Shown here: positions 24,001 through 33,300 of the stretch, in pieces | Position numbering within the stretch: the first letter of the stretch is position 1 | How the letters are laid out: the number at the start of each line of letters is the position of its first letter | Source of the DNA: Tribonema minus | Lineage: Eukaryota > Sar > Xanthophyceae > Tribonematales > Tribonemataceae | Length of the DNA stretch: 64,000 bases | Direction: 5' to 3' | Assembly: GCA_017506865.1 (NCBI GenBank) | Contig: JAFCMP010000490.1 | Location: 776,019-840,018, forward strand | Made by a program: the position numbers and the translations under genes | The notes under the pieces: model-generated | Databases searched by the model: none | Seen by the model: only the letters and a program-made list of their open reading frames with translations | What the model was told of the DNA's origin: nothing

Positions 24001-27000
24001 ACAAGCAACAAGCGTCGTCATTGGGAATACGCAGCTCTCAACAAGATACATGTACTGTTGATGCTTCACGGCTGTTGTTTTTCTCGCTCGGGGCGCAAAG
24101 AAGCCCAGCTGAAGCTTGCTTTGACAATCACAATCTATACATAGTCACAAAGCGTCTCAATGCTCCCACGAAGCTGTGTATATACATGACGTGACGTTAT
24201 TGGCCTTTGTCAACCCCCCTCAGCGATGCCTGAGCGAGCACAAGCAACGACCGCCGTCACTGTGGGTGCCCAGCTCTTCACAAGACTTATGTACTGTCGA
24301 TAACACTTCAAGGTTTTTCCTTGTTGCTTGGGACGTAACGAAGCCCAGATGATGAAGATCAAGCTTGCTTCGAGAATTGTATGTTGGCACAAAGTCTCAA
24401 TGCTCTCATGAAGTCGTGTATATATACGTATACGTGATATTGTAAAAAAACAACAACAATGATGTCTGCACCAGCACGGGCAACAACAGCGGCTTGCTGC
24501 AGGGGCAGCCAAGGTCACTACCAGATGCACGTACTAAATTACTTGATGTGCGCATCCACGACTGCTCTCTGCAAGGGCAGACCTGCGATGAGGTGATCTC
24601 AGGCTCGAAGCTCTGCTGGGGGGGGGGGGGGGGGGAATGCCTGACCTTTATACGGTACATGTATATATACCTTGTCTGCGCATCGCGGGCACCTACATAC
24701 ATTGTCCTTCAGCACCATGACGCCGAGGCACGGGCTCATTGCAGTACCTACAGTACCTACATACCTTGTCCTCCAGCACCACGGGCTGCACATCACGGTA
24801 CCTACAGTACCTACACACCTTATCCTTGAGCACCATGACGCCGAGGCACGGGCTGCGCATTGCAGTACCTACAGTACCTACAGCGCATTGCAGCACCTAA
24901 AGTACCTACATACCTTGTCCTTCAGCACCATGACGCCTAGGCACGGGCGCATTGCAGTACCTACATACCTACATACATACCTTGTTCTTGAGGACCAGGA
25001 CGCCGAGGCACGGGCTCTTTAGCTCCCGCTCGTCCCCCCTGCCGCGCCCCATAATAGCCGCGTTCAGCCCCTCCATCAGGCCCGTAGCGTGGCGCTGCTC
25101 GAACCCCGGGGGGGCGGGGGCGTACAGGTAGGGGGTGAACCCCCTCACGTGCGCGAAAACGCTGTGCCCGGCCTCCGTGACCCCGTACATTCGGATGATC
25201 GGGGTGATCTTGGGCTCAGGACTCTGTTGGGTGGGGGGGTGGCTGGTGGCGGGATCGATGGATAGGGGCGCGGCGCCCGACATGTCCAGGTCTACCCACT
25301 GTGCGGCAGGGGAAAGGGGGGGGGGGGGGGGGGAGTAGGTGAGGGGGTGGGGGGGAGGGGGGGGGGGTGAGGGAGGGGGGGGGGGGGGAGGGCAACGCGA
25401 ACCGCGCAACGCGGGTCATCGCGTGATGCCAGAAGAGTTCAGAACAATGTGATAACAGAAAAGCATCAAGATGTGCCAGCTCGAGCGACATAGTCAGCGC
25501 AACGCACCCCTCCCGGGACCCTTGCGGCAGTGGCGGGGGCGATAGCAAGGGGGAGCGCTCGTCGCGCGCGCGACGGGCTTCGCGAAGTGACATGAACTAC
25601 TGTACAAAGGAGCATGTGGGTACAAGCGCAATACCAGCCCCCTAGTGTTCCTCTGACGCAGCGAAGCGCCGCCCGTGCCGGCGGTCGAGTCGTATGTCAA
25701 TGTCAATACCTGACGCGCCCCGCTTGACAGCACACATGTCCAAATGAGATGGAGAGGGTTACGCGTGGCGGTGTCAGCGAGCGGTCCTGAGTCAACGCTA
25801 CTCCTAACCCTACCCCAAGCTCTGTCAATATGCGCAATAACGCATAGCGCACCGAGCAGCGGCGGTGTACATCGATCATCTGGGCCTTTCCTGCGCCCCA
25901 AGTGAGAACCGACCAGAGGCGCAAAGTCATCGCCAAGGGATTCAAACCGCACTACGCTTTCAACCAGTGATTACTTCACTGCAATCCTGAGTGTGGCGCT
26001 GGCGCGCCTCACCCTACCCCTAATCCTCACCGTAACCAATCGCTTTTAGCACTGGGGGCACTGGCGCATGGCGGAGCCTGTGGGTACCGAATGCGCCAAG
26101 TACAGCAGGTCCTATGTACTCAATTGCCAACCCTAATCATAACCTTCCCCCTGACCCCTGCTTGCAGCTTTGATGCCCCAAAAAGGCCGACGGCACACCC
26201 CGAGTAACCGTAATCACATTCTCTGAGTGTTGACCCAAAACTGAGTCTGCAGAGTTCGCCTCAACGCTCAACTCAACCTCAACTGAGCGCGGCGAGGGTT
26301 AGGGTTAGGGTTGGATTAAGTGGCGCAGAAGCTCAGCAGCCCTCAAGGTAGGGCTCACCTGAGAGCCCAGCGCATCCGAAGCAGCGATCAGCGGCGCCAT
26401 CTCAACCCCAATCCGACATACACCTAACGTAACCCAAACCCTAGCCGTAACTGGAAGCTCATCAGCAGCCCTAATGGGACGGCTCACCTGAAATGCCAAA
26501 GGGTCCGTGGCAGTGTTCAGCGGCGCCATCTTCACCCCAATCCTCATACACCTAAACCTAACCCTAACCCTAACCCCAACCCCATTCCTCAGCTCATGAG
26601 CAGCCCTAATGATAGGGCTCACCTGAAATGCCAGGGAGTCTGTGGCAGTGTTCAGCGGCGCCATCTCCGGCCGCGGCCACGTCGCCATAAACTCCACGTG
26701 CCTGTCGTCCACAGCCTCAATCTCTGCAGGGTAGGTATCACAAAGATAAATGTACATACATATGATTTGAGCAATTTATATGTAGAAGTATACATATGTA
26801 CATATCAAGCCATGCGCAGCAGTATCGACGAGCAGAGAGCACTGGTTAACCTCAGAGTGTTGCAGCAACTTGAGTTTTCTACCACGAAGTCAGTCGTGTT
26901 GAAGTTTGTGTCAACATCACCGACGCGCCTGCTTTACCTACCTGTGCTGTTCAGCGTTGCACGCTGCATCTGCACTGCCTCATTCATGCAGATGTGTGTG

Positions 27001-28428
27001 GCGATACGTACCACAAACAAAGGCACGTATTGATGAAACAAGGGTATGTATGGCAAGCAATGGTGTTGACTCTACAAATGTCCGCCATGTGCTCATTGTC
27101 AATGCCATGTGCATCCCTCTTGCATTGATGCTAAGTATACTCCTCTCATTTGATTTAATTCTCATTTGTTGCTGCCCATTCTTATTATAAAATGTCTCCA
27201 GACGTTTACTGTGTCTTGCGCAATCAGCAGCAGCATTGAACGCTGCAGTATGCGGATCTGAAAAGTGAATGCGCGCATGCTTGGTGCAAATTGGAGGTGG
27301 TCGTGCAGCAGGCAAACCCCAGTGCGGCAGCCGCAGAGTCCAAACGATCTGACACTGCATGCCTCCCCTGTAGCCAGTGGCGCCAACATGTGGCACCAAC
27401 ATGTGTCGCCCAATGAGGCTTCCTTCCACATCCATGTGGAAAATTACGAACGCAACAGTCAACACAGACACAATTTCCTGCACATGACACAGGAGTTGCA
27501 CTTGAATAAGTGCAGTTTTTCGCATCGCACCAAAGAGATGTTGTGCTTCAAGTGTATCAAGCCAACTCGTCTGGTAGCCGCACGTAGATCAGAAACTCCG
27601 GGCACCACTGTTGAGCTGCATGCCTGGAGCACAACACGCACATCCCCATCCGCCCCCAACCCCAGAGTTGAAGTTACATGGAACTGCAATACTGACAAAG
27701 GGAGAGGGGTGACGCACCTTCATCAGGCGGTGGCGGGTGCCCCCACGCACACCCCCGACTCCATATTTTGAGTTACAGAAAGCTGCAATACCGTCAAAGA
27801 GCGAGGGGCAACGCCCCTTCATTGGCTGCCCCACGCACACACCCGACCCCAGAATTGATGCTAAAACCGCAGTACACAAAGGAAGAGGGGTGACGCACCT
27901 TAATCGAGCGGCGACGGGTGCCCCACGCACACCCCTGGCTCCAGATTTGAAGTTACATAAATCTTCAACACAGACACTACGGGAATGACGCACCTCCGTC
28001 GGGCGGCGGCGGGTCCCCCATCAGCGCGGTCTCGTGCTCCAGAATTGAAGTTACAGAAAACTGCAGGACATACAGGGAGAAGGTGAAATACCTTCATTGG
28101 GCGGTGCCGGGTGCCCCACATACATCCTCACCTCCAGAATTGAAGTTACAGATATCTTCAACACAGTGACGCACCTTCGTCGGGCGGCGGCGGGTGCCCC
28201 ATCAGCGCCGTCTCGTGCTCCGTGCTGTCCACGAACGCCTCCTCGTCCTCGTCCAAAATTGAAGTTACAGATATCTTCAACGCAGTGACGCACCTTCATC
28301 GGGCGGCGGCGGGTGCCCCATCAGCGCCGTTTCGTGCTCCATGCTGTCCATGAACGCCTCCTCGTCCATGGCCATGGCATCCACGTCCTCATCGGCATCT
28401 TCTACGTCCATATGCTCCACGTCATCGT
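3..28428 (-). CDS. POLD1: DNA polymerase delta catalytic subunit (family B), partial at both ends
   Basis: Replicative polymerase that copies the lagging strand and proofreads with a 3'-5' exonuclease in the nucleus. Twenty-three exons join in phase to about 1045 codons: 28428-28294, 26723-26623, 25298-24981, 23990-23857, 23334-23193, 21810-21697, 20539-20370, 19379-19254, 18266-18059, 16515-16374, 15458-15397, 14714-14598, 13694-13590, 12579-12460, 11420-11343, 8691-8593, 7592-7386, 6135-6001, 4418-4335, 2571-2482, 1709-1608, 711-481, 119-3. All B-family motifs are present in order: [39 protein letters not shown] and KKRY, then a CxxC...CxxC cluster. The first exon with the start codon was not found; the frame is open through 28462 but without an ATG. 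The remaining C terminus, with the second cysteine cluster, lies left of the window. Introns make up about 89% of the span. Confidence 0.95.
1240..2260 (-). repeat. Exon-edge copies around POLD1 exon 1608-1709
   Basis: Donor-side copies of the GEKGKG-like exon end lie at about 1258-1280, 1380-1410 and 1478-1516. Acceptor-side copies of the exon start (GCCAGCTC...TGCGCCTGAGCGATG on the plus strand) lie at about 1860-1902, 1974-1996 and 2226-2260. All are in host orientation. Confidence 0.7.
2537..2843 (-). repeat. Tandem duplication of POLD1 exon 2482-2571 start plus intron
   Basis: 2537-2672 and 2707-2843 are two copies of one unit of about 136 bp with close similarity: ATATGTCCATGCGGTCCTG, a CTG-type acceptor complement, GACGCATGAAGAGAGA and ATGAGACACTATGCGTGATG. 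This is the youngest-looking exon-edge duplication. Confidence 0.85.
3873..4024 (+). mobile_element. SINE-like element, full-length copy
   Basis: 152 bp beginning CGAGATGCCATTTGGCGG and ending GCGCCCTGAGCGAG plus an AATAAAA-type tail. It is flanked by 12-bp direct repeats GTACATACATAC (3861-3872 and 4025-4036), although the locus is microsatellite-like. Near-identical copies lie at 10370-10518 and 60919-61062. No clear polymerase III boxes were seen. Confidence 0.75.
4224..4320 (+). mobile_element. SINE-like element, 5'-truncated copy
   Basis: Shares the family's 3' part (ACACTTTCAGACTGTCA through GCGCCCTGAGCGA and an AATTAATAAA tail) but lacks about 55 bp of the 5' end. Direct repeats AAGTACATTC flank it (4214-4223, 4321-4330). 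5' truncation with an A-rich tail and target duplication is what target-primed reverse transcription leaves. Still shorter 3' scraps appear at about 3648-3680, 3760-3800 and 4120-4150. Confidence 0.68.
4845..6000 (-). repeat. Exon-edge array, donor side of POLD1 exon 6001-6135 (about 12 copies)
   Basis: The plus-strand text CACCTTGCGCACGAGCATG, which is the exon 3' end MLVRK with its donor, recurs at about 4850, 4966, 5051, 5134, 5214, 5303, 5383, 5443, 5519, 5710, 5839 and 5917 before the true exon at 6001. The typical period is about 80 bp. Most units also carry a TGCTGGGAAAATGATGG block. Copies at 4850 and 5710 reach further, into GLETV. Confidence 0.9.
6255..7270 (-). repeat. Exon-edge array, acceptor side of POLD1 exon 6001-6135 (6 copies)
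   Basis: Copies of the exon start [18 protein letters not shown], with its acceptor, lie at about 6262-6306, 6448-6496, 6645-6690, 6857-6904, 7045-7094 and 7214-7264, each followed by a similar intron piece (ACAAATGAAGGGCATGTGAT). Period is about 190 bp. Confidence 0.9.
7680..8165 (-). repeat. Exon-edge array, acceptor side of POLD1 exon 7386-7592
   Basis: Copies of the exon start ([11 protein letters not shown] coding strand) lie at about 7683-7736, 7912-7960 and 8118-8160, with shared intron sequence TTGGATGGCGCTGTTGAAG between them. Confidence 0.85.
9506..10268. mobile_element. 763-bp terminal-inverted-repeat element (non-autonomous, MITE-like)
   Basis: The left end reads TACCGTAAAGTCTATAAA and the inverted right end reads TACCGTTAAGTCCATAAA. 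The match continues for about 47 bp through GCCCATGG, GCGACTTTTTTATGAG, with few mismatches. If TA is the target duplication, the element proper begins CCGT and ends ACGG. The interior has A/G-rich subterminal stretches (near 9557-9610 and 10185-10215) and no recognisable transposase. It sits inside the polymerase delta intron between 8691 and 11343. Confidence 0.8.
10370..10518 (+). mobile_element. SINE-like element copy
   Basis: Same family as 3873-4024 over its whole length, ending GCGAGAATTATTATAG. AGTACATGCGGG occurs at 10346-10357 and 10519-10530, a possible target duplication, but the same 12-mer recurs at about 10661, so it may be local repetition. Confidence 0.72.
11160..11310 (+). 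mobile_element. SINE-like element, diverged copy
   Basis: Starts GCATGCCATATTGCGAC, keeps AGACACTTTCAAG, CATGTAGATTC, CCATCTGGGCTCTTTCACGC and CCTGAGCGAG in family order and spacing, but is clearly more diverged. It ends just before exon 11343-11420 of polymerase delta. Confidence 0.55.
11510..12459 (-). repeat. Exon-edge array, donor side of POLD1 exon 12460-12579 (7 copies)
   Basis: ACCTTTCGTGCCGCGAGCAG, the complement of LLAARK plus donor, recurs at about 11514, 11647, 11820, 11946, 12065, 12193 and 12327, ahead of the true exon at 12460. Period is 120-170 bp. Units share CTTCAGTACTTCAA and GTTGAACTGCATACATGC. Confidence 0.9.
14300..14460 (-). repeat. Exon-edge copies, donor side of POLD1 exon 14598-14714
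   Basis: GGATCGATGACGGT, the complement of TVIDP, recurs at about 14322 and 14437 before the real exon, each after CTTCAACTTCACCTT. Confidence 0.8.
15067..15119. repeat. Interstitial telomere-like repeat, CCCTAA type
   Basis: Mostly perfect CCCTAA with a few CCCCTA variants, in a polymerase delta intron. Shorter runs of either strand occur near 15198, 18305, 18493, 18728, 19846, 20660, 21420, 22630, 26294 and 26548. Confidence 0.9.
15885..16730 (-). repeat. Exon-edge copies on both sides of POLD1 exon 16374-16515
   Basis: Three donor-side copies (about 15893-15976, 16056-16134, 16217-16301) repeat the Exo III-coding half, with [16 protein letters not shown] text; one has an in-frame stop. 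One acceptor-side copy at 16639-16726 repeats nearly the whole 5' half. The true exon is the only one with both ends. Confidence 0.9.
17100..18410 (-). repeat. Exon-edge copies around POLD1 exon 18059-18266, alternating with telomere-like repeats
   Basis: Donor-side copies of the exon end (AACTCCGCCGAGACGC on plus) lie at about 17107-17150, 17457-17567, 17651-17722 and 17868-17971; an acceptor-side copy lies at 18326-18406. CCCTAA-rich stretches separate the units. Confidence 0.88.
17360..18055. repeat. Interstitial telomere-like blocks between exon copies
   Basis: CCCTAA-rich blocks at about 17363-17450, 17574-17647 and 17976-18051, with many CCCGACCCTAACC and CACTACCCTAACC variants, placed between copies of the 3' end of exon 18059-18266. 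Confidence 0.88.
19025..23790 (-). repeat. Exon-edge copies beside five POLD1 exons
   Basis: Exon 19254-19379: donor-side copies at about 19029-19106 and 19129-19184. Exon 20370-20539: 20193-20243 and 20703-20756. Exon 21697-21810: 21340-21365, 21460-21495 and 21550-21580 on the donor side, 21870-21912, 21978-22022 and 22074-22118 on the acceptor side. Exon 23193-23334: 22957-22985, 23078-23105 and 23588-23642. Exon 23857-23990: 23673-23780, nearly perfect. Confidence 0.82.
24655..28250 (-). repeat. Exon-edge copies beside the three N-terminal POLD1 exons
   Basis: Exon 24981-25298: four donor-side copies between 24660 and 24960 (GCACCATGACGCCGAGGCAC). Exon 26623-26723: 26353-26416 and 26481-26545 (CAGCGGCGCCATCT). 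Exon 28294-28428: six donor-side copies starting near 27716, 27815, 27898, 27990, 28092 and 28169 (GGGCGGCGGCGGGTGCCCCA); the last reaches back to the acidic segment. Confidence 0.85.
24981..28428 (-). other. POLD1: POLD1 N-terminal exons (acidic leader and start of N-terminal domain)
   Basis: Three exons. 28294-28428 encodes an acidic, Met-rich stretch ([16 protein letters not shown]) comparable to the FEEDLALMEEMEAEH region of animal POLD1. It ends in phase 1 and joins 26623-26723, which ends LAFQ. That joins 24981-25298, a 106-codon exon with [18 protein letters not shown] and YAPAPPGFE, the family's conserved N-terminal domain. The 28294 exon starts with two bases of a split codon, so at least one more coding exon should lie upstream. 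Confidence 0.88.
25316..25394. repeat. G-rich tract at a splice acceptor
   Basis: Long G runs on the plus strand, hence a poly-C tract on the coding strand, ending 18 bp before the acceptor of exon 24981-25298. Similar tracts lie upstream of acceptors at 720-752, 7600-7612, 13697-13736 and 58913-58950. Confidence 0.85.
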
Positions 28429-28571
28429 CTGCGGCGCGGAACACGCGCAACGACAGAAACAATCAAATTTCATTTGTTGTCAAAGTAAGCAAAGTAAACA
28501 CATGCCATTTAGCAAAGAAAAGTAAGCAAAGTAACCACATGCCATTTAGCACAGAAAACGTCGTGCGCAGC

Positions 28572-28572
<1 letters not shown>

Positions 28573-28609
<37 letters not shown>

Positions 28610-28685
28610 CTGAGCCTGAGCTTTGCGGTCGATGTTCTGGTCGCGTGGAATGCAATCGTGACGTACATGACTAGGGCTGTACGTT

Positions 28686-28771
<86 letters not shown>
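28573..28771. repeat. Two GA microsatellites flanked by a repeated unit
   Basis: (GA)n at 28573-28604 and 28689-28771. A unit containing GGAATGCAATCGTGAC and ATGACTAGGGCT adjoins them (near 28647 and 28818), recurs near 28900 and once more near 29205. This is probably an exon-edge array for the missing first coding exon of polymerase delta. Confidence 0.75.
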
Positions 28772-28772
<1 letters not shown>

Positions 28773-28971
28773 CAGTGGCCTGAGCCTGCGCTTCCCGGTT
28801 GATGCTCTCGTTGCGTGGAATGCAATCGTGACATAGATGACTAGGGCTATATGTTCCACGTGCCTGAACCTGTGCTTCCCGGTCGGTGTTCTGGTTGTGT
28901 GGAATGCAATCGTAAAGTCGATGACTAGGGCTGTATGGTTCCATATCGTTATCTGCGGCGTGCAAGCCCAT

Positions 28972-30349
28972 GTAGAAAAAGCACCAACTTCAGGGGACCT
29001 GCAATTATAGCTTGCGTTCGTCGCAAGCTGGGCACATGTGATTTTCTTCGTTGCCCGTTGCTATTGTTTTCCCAGCTTCTTCATATCATACGCCATTTAT
29101 TTCTAGGTTCAATTGGTGTCTTGTTTACAAGTTTGACATGATGCCAGCGCAGAGAGCCAGCAGTCTGACCCTGAACTTCCTAGCTGCTGCTTTGGTGGTA
29201 TTGAATGCAATTGTGACGTACATGACTAGGGCTGCGCATCAGCTTGCTTGGCTGTTGTCTGCACCTTTTCGTTCACCTCTGATTTGTGTAGCGTGGCGCA
29301 GTGGCCATCGAATACCGCATGCGCAACTCGAGACGTTGACATGAAGGGGGCTGCATGCAATGATCAATTGATAATCCCTGGAATACAGCTGCCTTTGATA
29401 TGATGCTCACAAGGAAGCAAGGAACCAGTAATGTGAATTTTGTTTATGGAGTCCTGTCTTGGCGCGACGTGACTTGTATCTTCGCTGCTGAGTCGAACTA
29501 ATGCCTTTCTAGATTATTGACGTATGTGAATGCTCACACGGTGAACACTCCTTCATACCATATAGAACGGGGCGATGTCAAACAGGCCTCAAATGTTATA
29601 CAACAACAACCTGGTCTTACAGAGTCCTTGTACAGTGATGTTTGGACTCTGCAAATGTTTGGACAGTCGTCGTGGCGGATGGACTGCAACCATTTTTGCA
29701 GAGTCCGTGGTTTAAGTGATGTCACGCATTATTGGCTTCTCACGGGCAGTAAATGATAGCCTGAGCGCGTGGCGCAAGTACGTCAAGCTACGCTGGGCAC
29801 TAGTGTGGTGCACATCTGATGTGAGCTCTCACCTGGAGCTGCTGCCCGTGCTGCTGATGCTGCTGCTGGGCGCGGCTTCTTGCTATAGGGCTGCTTTCCT
29901 GCGCCAGTGGACTCATTGGACGACACCCGCTTGGCATAAGGTCCGGTCACCATGACTCCGCGCTGCCTGGATCTCAGGTGCACTACTGCGTCGTTCGCGC
30001 CTTGATCAATTTCAAATCCAGTTGAAGTTTACTCCTGACAGAACAGAGACAGCATGCTGCGCAACAGCATTCAGTGAAAGGAGCAGGTAGCAACATCAGG
30101 TGGCAGCGGCAGCAACGGAAGCAGTAGCCGCAGGAGACAGGGCAGCATCTGTCTTTCCTCCTGTGAAACCCAAAACTTCAACTGCCTACTGTCTGGTAGA
30201 AGGCTAGGTAGCGCCAGCGCCCTGTGAACTCCAGTCACGTCCCACCTGAGTGCAATCCCGTCAGCCACCTGCACCGCCTGCATGACCTACAGCAGCTGAA
30301 ACAGCATCATCGGCAGCAGCGCCAGCTGCCGCACACACGACGCGCTCAG
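28972..30349. other. Divergent intergenic region between polymerase delta and ferroportin
   Basis: About 1.4 kb between two divergent genes. It should hold the missing first polymerase exon and both promoters. Apart from one more copy of the ATGACTAGGGCT unit near 29205, I recognise no coding sequence or promoter motif. Confidence 0.5.
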
Positions 30350-33300
30350 ATGCGGGATGGTGAAGTCGGCGTACCTTCGATATCCGGCTCGCCCCCTCAC
30401 GACGCAACGCATGCTGGCCGCAAGCAGCAGCAGCCGACACCACTCACCCAAGACCCCACTGCACCGCACCCAGCAAACGGCGCCCCCCAGAAGCAGCACA
30501 GGGGCCTCCTGTACGCCCCTCACGCCCTCTGCAGCTGGTCGGAGCGCATGTGGGAGTACAGCGTCGTAGTGTACCTCACCATCGTCCACCCGGGCATAGC
30601 GCTCGTCAGCAGCTACGGCCTCACCATCTGCCTCACGGCGACGCTGCTGTCGGGGCCGCTGGGCTCCTGGCTCGACGGCACGCCGCGCCTGCAGGCGCTG
30701 CGCACTGTGTCTGTCGTACGCAACGCCGCGATTGCCGCGTGCGCGCTGTGCATGTGCGCGCTGACCGCGGAGCGGGAGATGCAGCGGGCGCACCGCGTGG
30801 CGCTGCTCGTTGCGGTGCACGTGCTGGGAGCGGTTGCCGGACTAGGTATGTATTCAGGCGCATGACACGCATTGCGCGAAGTGCATGTTCTGATAGTATC
30901 AGAGAAGCACTTCAGAACTGCTACTTGGGCGCTCGAGCTGGGTTCAGAGCGGTTGTGAAGCTGGCTGCAGCAGAACAATTGCTTCTTGTGATGGGCGCAG
31001 CCGTGGAGGGTGCAGCACGTAATAGCATAGAAACCGGTTTCTGTTGCATAGAACCTAGTGGTTAATGGAAACAAATCAACAGCTCGCAGAGCTCTAGGTC
31101 CAATGCGAGACGCTGTGCAATGCTGGTGCACATCATGCGGCACAATCCTGCAACGTTTCAAAAGCATTTTGCACGTGGCACTTGACAGTGCTGACTTATG
31201 GGCTGCTTGCCGCGTACCTATACTGTAAGCATGGCCGTACGCGCAATGATCGCTGAGGTGCAGCTTGTGCGCCGCTTGCGTCTTTAGATCTGCCAGACGT
31301 ACGTGTGCTGGAACAGGACTCTGCGTGAGCCACGGTCTTTGCATACATTAAAGCCCACATGACATTTCCACGTCAACTAAGACAGCGTGGTGCAGGTCGC
31401 AGCGCCCCTCGTACGAAACCCACAAACTCCACCTTCACCACCACGTTCTGACCGCAACCATTATATCGCCCGGAAAGTCCACCTTCATCAAACATACTCT
31501 GAGTGCGACCACTGCATGCGCTGCTCTATCAGGCAGCAGCTCGCAAACTCCATCTTTACCAAACACATTTCTCACTGCAATTACTGCATGCACCCGCTGC
31601 GCCAGGCAGCAGGACCAGATTATAGCCTAACCTTAACCCTAACCCTAACCCTATAACCTAACACTGACCCTAACCCTATAACCTAATCCTAATCCTAACC
31701 ACAACCCTAACCTCTATCAGGTAGCAGGACGCAGGTGATAGCGCTGGAGCAGGACTGGGTGGTGGTGCTCTCGCGCGGCGACGCGCGCTGGCTCGGCAGA
31801 ACCAACGCCGTCATGCGCCGCCTCGACCTCACGTGCGACATGCTCGCGCCTGCGGCTGTCGGCGTGCTGATCACTGTGGCGCCCCTGCAGGTATGATCGC
31901 GTGTGTCTTAGGGCATGCGTATGGGTCAGGGTCAGGGTCAGGGATGGAGCTACAGGATGAGCCTGCGCAGGGGGCCAGGAGTAGCGTTCTGACTGGCGTT
32001 TTCGCCCCTGCAGGTATACGCATGGGGGCGACTGGGGGGGGGGGGGGGGGGGTGCGGTAGGGCGATACACTTTCTACACGGGGTGCTGATGTGCAGCAGC
32101 GCAGAAAGCGCGGTAAATACTGCAGTAGGTCAGCGTTGCTCAGCGCGTTGGCGTGCTGATCACTGTGGCGCCCCTGCAGGTAAGCGCGCGGGGCCACCGT
32201 AGGGGGCGGGGGGGCGCTTCAGGGTTGTACGGCGCGCCATAGTCAGGCAGCGCGGTCAATACTGCAGTAGGTCAGCGTTGCTCAGTGCGATGTGCTGGCG
32301 CGCGCGGCCATTGGCGTGCGGAACGCTGCGGCGCCCGTGCAGGTGCGCACACACGCGAGGGTCGTGAGGCTGAGTGCTACGGAGCTTGCGACATCTTGGC
32401 GTACTGATCACCGTGGCGCCCACGCAGGGCATGTGCGGCGGGGGCTAGGGATACATGATTGCGCTAGGGTGTGGAGTGAGGCACTGCTTTGGTGTGGACC
32501 CGGGGGCTAGGACTACACTGTGTGTGACTGTGTGGGGCACAGAGCGCTGCTTGAGGTACAAATGGCGGGGGGACGCCATACAGCAATGTCGCCAAACGTG
32601 ATTGTCAATGCGGATTGAGACACTTTGTCACAAGGTACATGTAGGTCCTGGTAGGGAGGTTGCCATGCCCCTCAGGGCTTTTCGCGCCTGAGCGGGAATC
32701 CTAACCCTAACCCTAACAAGCACATATATACCCTGTACTAGCCACAGTTGCAGCAGCTTCCCGATCACGCCCTACCGATGTGCGCAGCAGCGCAGGCGTA
32801 GCGTCACTCGCTGAAGTACATAGCCATGCTTAAAGTTTTGCCAGCCGTGTGACCATGCATCTGATCTGCGCCACGCAGACGGCGGCGCTGTCGGTGGCGG
32901 CGGCGATTCAATAATGTAGTTCATGGGGGGGCGTCACTAGTTGAAGTACATAGCCATGCTTGAAGAGCGGCTGGGAGCGTGACCATGCGCCTGCTCTACG
33001 CTGCGCAGGCGGCGGCGCTGTCAGTGGCGGCGCGATTTATCAATAGTACATGGGGGGAGCGTCACTAGCTGAAGTACATCCATGCTTGAAGAGTCGCCAG
33101 CCGCGAGACCATGCGCCCGCTCTGCGCTGCACAGACGGCTGCGCTGTCGCTGGCGGCAGCGGTTTAATTTCATGATTAAACTGAAGAGTGCATGGGAGGA
33201 GCGTCACTAGCTGAAGTACCACGCTTCAAGAGTCATCAGCCGCGTGACCGTGCGTCTGCTCTGCGCCCACAGACGGCGCCGGTGTCAGTTGCGGCGTGCA

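Noticed and set aside
25848..25915. Possible further SINE-like fragment (CATCTGGGCCTTTCC...GCGCCCCAAGTGAG)
   Set aside because: Only a short stretch resembles the family 3' end; too weak to list.
28463..28971. Ser/Leu-repeat ORFs
   Set aside because: They are translations of GA microsatellites.
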